DNA of 7,495 nt from an uncultured Ruminococcus sp. (lineage in GTDB: Bacteria; Bacillota; Clostridia; Oscillospirales; CAG-272), in the NCBI GenBank assembly GCA_902773455.1, contig CACYEW010000086.1:1-7495 (forward strand), in the 5' to 3' direction. The position numbers and the translations under genes are program-made. Shown piece after piece: positions 1-5,743 of this stretch. The notes under the pieces are model-generated. The model searched no databases. It was given only the letters and a program-made list of their open reading frames with translations, and was not told where the DNA came from. Positions within the stretch are counted from its first letter, which is position 1; every line of letters begins with the position of its first letter.

Positions 1-882
1 TATTGTGAACCACAGGTCGGAATATCTGCCGGGCTTGTAAATATCCTGATAAAGAGCTCGGAGCATGAATTCGGTCGTTTCGCACGGACAGAAATTGAGC
101 ATGAACGCGATCTTCGGCACGTTTATGCCGTCCTCACGCGCGGCTCTGAAGCCCTGCAGAAGCGGTTCGTAAGCGTCGCGCCAGAGAAGGGCGCCGTTCG
201 TACAGTCGAAAAGCAGAAAATCAACGCCCGCGTCGGAAAGCATCGCGGCGTGATGGCGTATCACGTACGGGTCGGAGTTGCGGTAGAAGCCGTAACGCGG
301 TTCGCCCCAGTGAGGCTGTATCGGCTTGTCCGTCCAGCCGGGATGTTTTCTGTTATATTCAGCCGCGGGAAATTCGTCGAGCAGCTTTGAAACGTTCACG
401 GGATATAGTCCCACGGCGTGCTCTCTCCACGTCCAGTAAAAAATACCGACTTTACGTTCGGGCTTTTTCGCGCCGACGTCTTCGACCGACGGTATCTTTC
501 TGCCGAGCATATCGGTAGCTTCCCACGTATCGTGACCGTTATCGATTATACGCGATTCGGGAACGGGTACGTAAGATACGGCGTCGTAAGGCGAATCCGG
601 CGTGAACGCGATATCCGTTATCACGGCGGATCCGGATACCGTTATATAAACGTCGTGCACGCCCGAAACGGCGTCGATCTCAGCCCGGCATTCGTCTTCC
701 GCTTTGCCGTTTGAAAACATCACAACGCCGATATGACGTCCGCCGTCCGGCGAATCGATCCGTATATCGCCCTTCGACGTATTGAGCGAGTTCGTGAAAC
801 GCGCTTTTATACCGCGCATCCCGTCAAGTTTTACGTCTTTTAAGACGAAGCATTTCTTATCTTTTATCTGATCCGGTCTCAT
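1..882 (-). CDS. Glycosidase-like protein, CBM6-like plus GH71/GH99-like domain (3' partial)
   Basis: The frame is open for 294 codons from the ATG at 882 to the window edge, so the C-terminus is missing. Residues about 10-120 resemble a CBM6-type beta-sandwich: IRIDSPDGG, then VSGVHDVYITVSG, the usual CBM6 strand-loop pattern. From residue 145 the catalytic-type region begins with VGIFYWTW (about 145-152), then QPHWGEP with H191/W192, a DPYVIRHHAAMLSDAGVDF stretch and FDCTNG (225-230), then VPKIAFMLNF. This matches a family of bacterial proteins usually annotated as GH71/GH99-like, which act on alpha-glucan or alpha-mannan type polysaccharides; substrate cannot be read here. There is no signal peptide, and the start is supported by AAAGGAAAAGGA just upstream, so the product looks cytoplasmic. 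It is transcribed away from the SLH gene. The domain family is likely; the exact GH family is inferred from motif memory. Confidence 0.75.
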   Translation of the reverse strand, partial: MRPDQIKDKKCFVLKDVKLDGMRGIKARFTNSLNTSKGDIRIDSPDGGRHIGVVMFSNGKAEDECRAEIDAVSGVHDVYITVSGSAVITDIAFTPDSPYDAVSYVPVPESRIIDNGHDTWEATDMLGRKIPSVEDVGAKKPERKVGIFYWTWREHAVGLYPVNVSKLLDEFPAAEYNRKHPGWTDKPIQPHWGEPRYGFYRNSDPYVIRHHAAMLSDAGVDFLLFDCTNGALLWRDAYEPLLQGFRAAREDGINVPKIAFMLNFCPCETTEFMLRALYQDIYKPGRYSDLWFTI

Positions 883-922
883 ATTCCTTTTCCTTTCAAA
901 AAACAAGATCGTTCTTTACGCT

Positions 923-951
923 ATTTTAGCAGATAATAATACGAATGTCAA
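923..951 (-). promoter_or_regulatory. Sigma-A promoter of the glycosidase-like gene
   Basis: On the minus strand a perfect TTGACA (951-946) is followed by a 17-base spacer and TAAAAT (928-923). Transcription would start near 916, giving a leader of roughly 34 bases before the ATG at 882. The match and spacing are close to the housekeeping consensus. Not shown experimentally. Confidence 0.75.
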
Positions 952-965
952 TGTTTTATGAAAAA

Positions 966-994
966 TTAACAATGAAAACGGATTATCTTAATAT
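966..994 (+). promoter_or_regulatory. Sigma-A promoter of the SLH-protein gene
   Basis: TTAACA (966-971), a 17-base spacer and TAATAT (989-994) form a good plus-strand promoter. Predicted transcription start is near 1001, leaving about 38 bases of leader that contain the GAAAGGA ribosome binding site (about 1024-1030). The -35 elements of this promoter and the divergent one at 923-951 are 14 bases apart, so one bound regulator could affect both. Confidence 0.65.
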
Positions 995-1039
995 ATTTTA
1001 GTCGAAAATCACGTCAAACAAAAGAAAGGAAATGAGATC

Positions 1040-2311
1040 ATGCAAATCAAAAGAAAATCAGCGTTCACGGTATTCCTCTCGTTTTTTTTAACGTTGTTCT
1101 GCGTTACGACCGTTTTCGCAGACGATACTCCGACGGGCAGATCGCCCTCGGACGCGTCGGTCGGGATAGTATATCCGACTCCGTCCACTCAGACTTCGGT
1201 AAAGGAAGAAAAAACAAATGAAGCGATAAAACGCACGCCCTCGCTTTCGTACGGGCTCGATATCATAAGGCGCGGCAGAAAGCTCGTCAAAACGACGGCG
1301 AACGGAAAGGCGAAATTCTCTTTATCGGATTTTCTGCCCTTTGCCGATAACGGTATCGTCGGCGCGGTCACCATCGTATCCGTGCCGGAGGTCTCGACGG
1401 GCGTTCTGAAAGCCGGCGCGCTCGATACCTTCGCGGGGCAGAGGCTCTCCTCGCAGATGGCTGACAGTCTCTGCTTTTATTCGAGCGGCGCTCCGGCTGC
1501 CAAATTCGTCTTTTCGGTGAACGGCAAAGAAGAGGCGGAATGCGAGATCTACCTTTTAAGAGAAGAGAATTCGGCACCGGCTGCGTCGTCCGGTAAGGTC
1601 TATACGAAAACTGACGCGCCGGCGTTCGGCAGTCTCAACGTTTCCGATCCGGACGGCGGCACGCCCGGCGTCAGAGTCGTCAAACAGCCCTCGCACGGCA
1701 GACTTACCGTCAACTCCGATCTCACGTTCGTCTATACTCCGGACGACGGTTTCAGAGGCAAAGACAGCTTCACCTATACCGCGTACGATAAATACGGCGC
1801 ATCGAGCGACGAGGCGACGGTATCGGTGACCGTCGAAAAGCGTTATAACGGCGTGGTATACGCCGACGCGGTCGGTACCGATTTCGAATACGCGGCGCTT
1901 TTGCTGTCCGAGCGCGGCATACTGACGGGTGAAAACGTAGCCGGAACGATGAGATTTGAACCCGGAAAAACGGTCAGCCGTGCAGATTTCATAGTAATGG
2001 CAATGAGCGCGTCCGGCTACGCGCCGAATATGCTCGACGACCGCAGCACCGGAGCCGCCGATGAAGACAAGCTCACAAAGACCGAAAAGGGCTACGTCAT
2101 AACCGCCATGTCGGCCGGCGTTATATCAGCCGACGATTACGACGGAGTAAAGCTCCTGCGCCCGACGTCGACGGTAACGCTAGGAGAAGCCGCGGAGATG
2201 ATAAGATCTCTCAAAGCAGAAGCGGCGGTCGATATCAAAAACGCAAACGATCCGCTCACAAGAGCCGAAGCGTCGAAAATGCTCGCGTCACTGATCGATC
2301 TCGGCAGATGA
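1040..2311 (+). CDS. Secreted Ig-like / SLH-domain surface protein
   Basis: This 423-residue protein begins with a Sec signal peptide: KRK, a hydrophobic core at about 8-26, and likely cleavage after VFA (27). Residues about 85-175 look like a beta-sandwich repeat with a KFSLSDF start and a KFVFSVNG end. Residues about 190-266 match Big_17/cadherin-like Ig domains, with DPDGG, VKQPSHGRLTV, FVYTPDDGF and DSFTYTAYD. The C-terminus has SLH repeats at about 272-328 (YADAV, RGILTG, SRAD) and 343-392, plus a half repeat ending in LTRAE (406-410). SLH domains normally hold proteins non-covalently to secondary cell-wall polymers, so a cell-surface location is expected. The SLH motifs are degenerate. 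The start is set by GAAAGGA ten bases upstream. The 3' end overlaps spoIIID on the other strand. Ligand and role are unknown. Confidence 0.85.
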   Translation: MQIKRKSAFTVFLSFFLTLFCVTTVFADDTPTGRSPSDASVGIVYPTPSTQTSVKEEKTNEAIKRTPSLSYGLDIIRRGRKLVKTTANGKAKFSLSDFLPFADNGIVGAVTIVSVPEVSTGVLKAGALDTFAGQRLSSQMADSLCFYSSGAPAAKFVFSVNGKEEAECEIYLLREENSAPAASSGKVYTKTDAPAFGSLNVSDPDGGTPGVRVVKQPSHGRLTVNSDLTFVYTPDDGFRGKDSFTYTAYDKYGASSDEATVSVTVEKRYNGVVYADAVGTDFEYAALLLSERGILTGENVAGTMRFEPGKTVSRADFIVMAMSASGYAPNMLDDRSTGAADEDKLTKTEKGYVITAMSAGVISADDYDGVKLLRPTSTVTLGEAAEMIRSLKAEAAVDIKNANDPLTRAEASKMLASLIDLGR

Positions 2312-2560
2312 TCTGCTTTTCTCGTATTTGAGCCTTGTCGCCTCGCCGCCGCGCAGGTGCCGTTCCGCTTTGTTCTTCTCGAGCACGAGGCAGACCTGCG
2401 CCCACAGGGAACGGTTCTCGTATTTCAGTTTTTCTCTCACGTCCTTATGTACGGTCGATTTCGATATTCCGTAGACCGCGGCGGCCTCTCTTACGGTCGC
2501 GCCGTTTTCGACGATATACTGACCGAGTATAACGCATCTGCTTTTCAATTCGTTTAACAA
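2288..2560 (-). CDS. spoIIID: Sporulation transcription regulator SpoIIID
   Basis: SpoIIID is a small DNA-binding protein that, in the mother cell of sporulating Bacillota, adjusts the sigma-E regulon and helps the switch to sigma-K. The 90-residue product aligns with the Bacillus subtilis protein without gaps at the N-terminus. The helix-turn-helix is at about 22-42 (TVREAAAVYGISKSTVHKD) and the family signature RHLRGGEATRLKY is at 67-79. Two starts are possible. GTG at 2569 would add three residues but lies inside the Shine-Dalgarno sequence. TTG at 2560 sits five bases after GAGGTGA (2572-2566) and gives exactly the family N-terminus (YIVE at residues 15-18, as in B. subtilis), so I chose TTG. 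It lies 66 bases after the membrane-protein gene and overlaps the convergent SLH gene by 24 bases. The identity is secure; the start is an inference. Confidence 0.95.
   Translation of the reverse strand: MLNELKSRCVILGQYIVENGATVREAAAVYGISKSTVHKDVREKLKYENRSLWAQVCLVLEKNKAERHLRGGEATRLKYEKSRSSAEIDQ
2304..2320 (+). terminator. Weak candidate terminator at the end of the SLH gene
   Basis: The inverted repeat GCAG-atgat-CTGC (2304-2316) spans the TGA stop codon and is followed by TTTT. The stem has only four strong pairs, so it would be a poor terminator. No better candidate was seen downstream on this strand, which suggests the transcript may run antisense into spoIIID. Confidence 0.25.
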
Positions 2561-2602
2561 AAAAATCACCTCGCATACAGATCTGTATGATCTTATGCGA
2601 GG
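2559..2602 (-). terminator. Terminator-like hairpin overlapping the spoIIID ribosome binding site
   Basis: Read on the minus strand, CCTCGCATA (2602-2594) pairs perfectly with TATGCGAGG (2577-2569) across a 16-base loop. It is followed by TGA and seven T (2565-2559). That is the form of an intrinsic terminator for the membrane-protein gene that stops at 2627. The 3' arm contains the GAGG of the spoIIID Shine-Dalgarno sequence, so the hairpin could also mask translation. The loop and 3' arm share a 16-base perfect palindrome (2574-2589), which could form a competing 6-bp hairpin. Confidence 0.55.
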
Positions 2603-2619
2603 GTTGTCCTTTTTATGAC
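2590..2619 (-). promoter_or_regulatory. Candidate sigma-E promoter of spoIIID
   Basis: On the minus strand GTCATAAA (2619-2612) is followed by exactly 14 bases and CATAAGAT (2597-2590). The known sigma-E pattern is roughly GTCATATT, 14 bases, CATACAnT, so both boxes match well but not perfectly. Transcription would begin near 2583, about ten bases before the GAGGTGA site. An alternative -10, CATACAGA (2589-2582), has a better core but no convincing -35 at the right distance. The assignment rests on motif likeness and on spoIIID being a sigma-E target in B. subtilis. Confidence 0.45.
2602..2611 (-). promoter_or_regulatory. Candidate SpoIIID binding box (autoregulation)
   Basis: AAGGACAACC on the minus strand fits every position of the published SpoIIID consensus WWRRACARNY. 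It falls in the spacer of the candidate sigma-E promoter, about 42-51 bases before the TTG start of spoIIID. In B. subtilis SpoIIID controls its own gene. The motif is short and degenerate, so chance occurrence is possible; its position supports it. Confidence 0.4.
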
Positions 2620-2626
2620 CGGAGAC

Positions 2627-3469
2627 TCAAAGCCTTTTCGCCGGTTTTTTGAGAGAAAGAACGGTACATACCGAGATCATCACGAAGAAGCCGATCAGAC
2701 ATCCCGGTATTATGAGAACGTATGAAGAGAAGAGAATAAAGAACTGCTCCGCGTTCTCCGGCGCGCCGTCCGAAATAAGCTGAAACAGCGTGAACGTGAA
2801 AAACTGCACTGTGAATGAGAACAATACCTCGAACAAGGCGGCGTAAAGGCTTATCCTTCCGAAGATATTGTTTTTCGACAAAGACGTTTTCATGAACGGA
2901 CCGAAGCCCGATGCGCGGTCTTTGAAGCTTTCGTCCGGAATAACGATATCTTCGTTTTTCTTTTTCGCGCCCAGAGCGTAGCGGCGGCAGATCACCGATA
3001 AAACGATATCCTTCACGATCGAATACACGGTGAAGAAAAAGTAATTGAAGCCCGCCTCATAGACGTCGACGTTCGATTCGGTCACGATAAGCCCGTGCTC
3101 GCAGCAGAAAATATACGAGCCGAAGGAAGCGACCATATAGTAAACGAAGCTTCCGAGTATCAGAAGCAGCACGGGCGCCTTGAATTCCCTGTAACCGTAA
3201 TTCACGAGCCCGACCGCGACTGCGGCGTACGACGTGAAAAGCGCCGCGTATCTTAAAAAGATCACGAGATAGCGCAGTACCGTATCAAGAGCGTTGAGAG
3301 AAATGTCTCCGTCCGTGTACTGTAAGACAACGGACAAAACCCCTTCGGTAAGAAGGGGCGCCAAAACAGCGGAAATGAAAACCGTCCAAACGATGCCGAC
3401 TCTGAGCTTTTCGTTTTTCATTTCCGCTTCTTTGCTGTGAAATATGAAGCGATCGGGTTTTTTACTCAT
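2627..3469 (-). CDS. Six-helix integral membrane protein of unknown function
   Basis: I do not recognise this 280-residue protein. Hydrophobic segments at about 24-50, 63-92, 98-122, 140-161, 206-232 and 243-272 indicate six membrane helices. A charged stretch at about 162-200 (CRRYALGAKKKNED onward) is probably a cytoplasmic loop, and the C-terminus is basic (KKPAKRL). There is a CC pair at 122-123 in the loop after the third helix. No enzyme motif, ATP-binding or transporter signature was seen. The gene follows the PC4-like gene by 18 bases, so the two are probably co-transcribed. No good Shine-Dalgarno precedes the ATG at 3469; an internal ATG at 3421 (MKNEKLRVG) removes a charged leader and is a possible real start, also with a weak site (AAGAAG). 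A terminator-like hairpin follows. Confidence 0.75.
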   Translation of the reverse strand: MSKKPDRFIFHSKEAEMKNEKLRVGIVWTVFISAVLAPLLTEGVLSVVLQYTDGDISLNALDTVLRYLVIFLRYAALFTSYAAVAVGLVNYGYREFKAPVLLLILGSFVYYMVASFGSYIFCCEHGLIVTESNVDVYEAGFNYFFFTVYSIVKDIVLSVICRRYALGAKKKNEDIVIPDESFKDRASGFGPFMKTSLSKNNIFGRISLYAALFEVLFSFTVQFFTFTLFQLISDGAPENAEQFFILFSSYVLIIPGCLIGFFVMISVCTVLSLKKPAKRL

Positions 3470-3487
3470 TAAGTATTAAAAGCGGCG

Positions 3488-3709
3488 TCAGATCTCGATG
3501 GAATTGAGAAGATCGCGCAGACGCTTTATTTCTTCTTCGGAAAGGGTGATGCCTTTGCCCATTTTTTCATGGGAATCATCCCACGAACGAAGATCGTATT
3601 TGGGATCGTTACCGTTCCAGCTGACGAGATTGAGCTCCTTTGCCCAGCCGCCCTTTTCATCGGAAATGCATCCGAGCGTCTTTTTGATTTCGAATCTTAA
3701 CTCTGCCAT
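3488..3709 (-). CDS. PC4/YdbC-like single-stranded DNA-binding protein
   Basis: This 73-residue protein matches the bacterial YdbC group of the PC4 (transcriptional coactivator p15) family. Members are small homodimers that bind single-stranded nucleic acid; their cellular role in Bacillota is poorly defined. Conserved blocks are GWAKELNLVSWNG (21-33), PKYDLRSW (36-43) and HEKMGKGITLSEEE (47-60), followed by a C-terminal helix, and the length is normal for the family. GGAGG stands five bases before the ATG, fixing the start. An extended -10 promoter lies at 3735-3743, so it is the first gene of a unit with the membrane protein. Family assignment is confident; function in this organism is not known. 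Confidence 0.88.
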   Translation of the reverse strand: MAELRFEIKKTLGCISDEKGGWAKELNLVSWNGNDPKYDLRSWDDSHEKMGKGITLSEEEIKRLRDLLNSIEI

Positions 3710-3734
3710 GATAGCCTCCGTATAGTTTTTTTAT

Positions 3735-3743
3735 ATTATATCA
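3735..3743 (-). promoter_or_regulatory. Extended -10 promoter of the PC4-like gene
   Basis: TGATATAAT on the minus strand is a perfect extended -10 (TGnTATAAT). The region 17 bases upstream is AT-rich but lacks a clear TTGACA, which is common for extended -10 promoters. Start of transcription would be near 3728, leaving a leader of about 18 bases with the GGAGG site. Confidence 0.65.
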
Positions 3744-3783
3744 TACGGAAAAAATAATATATTAATTAGGTGTAAATTTTTGC

Positions 3784-3820
3784 AAAATAATAAAACACAA
3801 CCTCGGAAAAGGTTGTGTTT
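3784..3820 (-). terminator. Intrinsic terminator of the tig-clpP-clpX operon
   Basis: On the minus strand AAACACAACC (3820-3811) pairs over ten bases with GGTTGTGTTT (3802-3793) across an eight-base loop and is followed by the T-rich TTATTATTTT. It begins just after the clpX stop codon at 3825. The perfect stem and T-rich tail on this strand make it a good terminator that separates the protease operon from the PC4-like gene. Confidence 0.88.
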
Positions 3821-3824
3821 ACGC

Positions 3825-5117
3825 TTATTTTTCGCCGCATTTTCGGCGAACGAGGTCGCCCGTGATCACGATCTGCTTTTTTTCCTTATCGGAAGGAGCG
3901 TCGTACATGATGTCGAGCATGAGGGACTCGACTATGGAGCGCAGTCCGCGAGCGCCCGTATTGCGCTTGATAGCGAGCGCGGCTATCGCGTCGCAGGCTG
4001 AATCGTCGAAGGTAAGCTCTATACCGTCGAGCCGCAAAAGCTCCGTGTACTGTTTGACGAGCGAATTCTTCGGCTCGCGAAGGATCCTTTTCAGAGCCTC
4101 GGAATCGAGCGCCTCGAGCGTGGTGATGACGGGAAGTCTGCCCACCAGCTCCGGTATAAGACCGTACTTGACTATATCCTGCGATTCGACGTTTGAAAAA
4201 ACGCCTTCGCGCATCCTTTCGGCTTTGGTGCGCTTTTCCGCGCCGAAGCCGACGGACTGACGTCCCATACGGCTCTCGATTATCTGCGAAAGACCGTCGA
4301 AAGCGCCGCCGCATATAAAGAGGATGTTCTCCGTGTTTATCTGGATGAACTCCTGGTTCGGGTGCTTTCTGCCGCCCTGCGGAGGTACGTTCGATATCGT
4401 TCCTTCGAGGATCTTCAAAAGCGCCTGCTGAACGCCCTCGCCCGATACGTCGCGCGTGATCGAGCGGTTCTCGCTCTTACGCGATATCTTGTCTATCTCG
4501 TCGATATAGATTATGCCCTTTTCAGCGAGAGTAACGTCGTAATCCGCCGCCTGGATGAGACGGAGCAGTATATTCTCAACGTCTTCGCCGACGTAACCTG
4601 CCTCGGTCAGCGTAGTCGCGTCTGCTATCGCAAACGGCACCTTCATCGTTTTCGCAAGCGTCTGCGCGATATACGTCTTGCCTACGCCCGTCGGACCGAG
4701 AAGGAGCACGTTGCTTTTCTGTATATCGACGCGTTCCTCGCTTTCGTCTTCTTTGTTTTGAGTTTTTTTGCCCTTTTTTCCGTCTTTCTGCTTGTCGGTT
4801 TTCGTCAGGATCCTCTTGTAGTGGTTATATACCGCCACGGAGAGCACCTTTTTGGCTTGATCCTGCCCGATAACGTATTCGTCGAGCGTCTTTTTCAATT
4901 CGTGAGGCGTGGGCAGGGAGTCGAACGACAGCTTGCCGCTCTCCTCCTTGCCGCCCTTTATTTCATCGAAATTGTCGTCCATAAGCTCTTTGCACGTATC
5001 TATGCAGAAGTTGCATATATACGCGTTGCTTATCGGCGACGGTATCACGAACGAAACGTCGTCGCTGCTCCTGCCGCAGAAAGAGCAATGCACCTGGTTT
5101 CTTTTCGATGTTGCCAT
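3825..5117 (-). CDS. clpX: ATP-dependent Clp protease ATP-binding subunit ClpX
   Basis: ClpX is the hexameric AAA+ unfoldase that feeds tagged proteins to ClpP in the cytoplasm. The 430-residue product has the zinc-binding N-domain (C11, C14, C35, C38), Walker A GPTGVGKT (141-148), pore loop GYVGED (174-179), Walker B IIYIDE (202-207), pore-2 RKHPNQE (250-256), the ClpP-docking loop VGF (289-291), the VGR arginine finger (R327) and sensor 2 GARGLR (388-393). The stretch between the N-domain and Walker A carries a lysine/glutamate-rich insertion at about 105-130, roughly 18 residues longer than in B. subtilis. The start has AAGGTGA four bases upstream and overlaps the clpP stop codon (TGATG), so translation is probably coupled. 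No separate promoter was seen. All key residues are present. Confidence 0.98.
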   Translation of the reverse strand: MATSKRNQVHCSFCGRSSDDVSFVIPSPISNAYICNFCIDTCKELMDDNFDEIKGGKEESGKLSFDSLPTPHELKKTLDEYVIGQDQAKKVLSVAVYNHYKRILTKTDKQKDGKKGKKTQNKEDESEERVDIQKSNVLLLGPTGVGKTYIAQTLAKTMKVPFAIADATTLTEAGYVGEDVENILLRLIQAADYDVTLAEKGIIYIDEIDKISRKSENRSITRDVSGEGVQQALLKILEGTISNVPPQGGRKHPNQEFIQINTENILFICGGAFDGLSQIIESRMGRQSVGFGAEKRTKAERMREGVFSNVESQDIVKYGLIPELVGRLPVITTLEALDSEALKRILREPKNSLVKQYTELLRLDGIELTFDDSACDAIAALAIKRNTGARGLRSIVESLMLDIMYDAPSDKEKKQIVITGDLVRRKCGEK

Positions 5118-5728
5118 CAGTTCACCTTTTTATTTGAAACTATCTTGTCGAAAAGCCCGTAGTCGAGAGCCTCCTCGGCAAACATGAAATTGTCGCGCTC
5201 CGTATCGGCGCAGATCTGCTCGTAGCTCTTGCCCGTGTTCGCGGCAAGTATTCTGTTGAGCCTCTCTTTGTTTTTCTTGTAATACTCGAGATGAAGCTGC
5301 ATATCGGTTATCTGCCCCTGCGTGCCGGCGGACGGCTGATGTATCATCACCGTGCTGTTCGGCAGAGCGAAACGCTTGCCCTTCGTACCGGAAGAAAGCA
5401 GAAACGCGCCCATGCTCGCCGCCATACCGACGCATATCGTGCTGACGTCGCATTTGATGTAATTCATCGTATCGTATATCGCGAGACCGTCGGAAACCGA
5501 TCCTCCGGGGCTGTTGATATAGAAGTATATGTCTTTATCGGGGTCCTGCGCTTCAAGGAACAAAAGCTCCGCTATGATGACCGACGCGGTCGCGCTGTTG
5601 ACCTCTTCGCCGAGGTAAACGATACGGTCTATGAGCAGTCTCGAAAAGATATCGTAACTGCGTTCGCCTCTGTTGGTCTGTTCAACGACTATCGGTACGG
5701 TCGTGTTCTTATCGAATCTGTCTGTCAT
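5117..5728 (-). CDS. clpP: ATP-dependent Clp protease proteolytic subunit ClpP
   Basis: ClpP forms the double-heptamer serine protease chamber that degrades proteins unfolded by ClpX. The 203-residue product is of normal length. The catalytic triad is S105 in GMAASMGA, H130 in VMIHQP and D179 in DTERD, with the same 25 and 49 residue spacing as B. subtilis ClpP. The N-terminal PIVVEQTNRGERSYDIFSRLL and the YINSPGGSV segment (70-78) are also typical. The gene starts 15 bases after the tig stop, with GGGAGG five bases before the ATG, and shares one base with the clpX start. It is co-transcribed with both neighbours by position. Confidence 0.98.
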   Translation of the reverse strand: MTDRFDKNTTVPIVVEQTNRGERSYDIFSRLLIDRIVYLGEEVNSATASVIIAELLFLEAQDPDKDIYFYINSPGGSVSDGLAIYDTMNYIKCDVSTICVGMAASMGAFLLSSGTKGKRFALPNSTVMIHQPSAGTQGQITDMQLHLEYYKKNKERLNRILAANTGKSYEQICADTERDNFMFAEEALDYGLFDKIVSNKKVN

Positions 5729-5743
5729 TTATGCCTCCCTGTA

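Noticed and set aside
418..714. A 98-codon open frame on the plus strand over the glycosidase-like gene.
   Set aside because: The minus-strand frame has clear CBM and GH-like motifs; the plus frame has none and lacks a ribosome binding site.
972..986. cre-like catabolite repression site (ATGAAAACGGATTAT) between the divergent promoters.
   Set aside because: The essential C near the 3' end of the consensus is replaced by A, so the match is not good enough to annotate, although its position in the SLH promoter spacer is suggestive.
2335..2557. Two plus-strand open frames over spoIIID.
   Set aside because: They are shadows of spoIIID, which has unmistakable family motifs on the minus strand.
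4362..5162. A 266-codon open frame on the plus strand, antisense to clpX.
   Set aside because: It lies wholly over conserved clpX codons and its translation has no recognisable domain.
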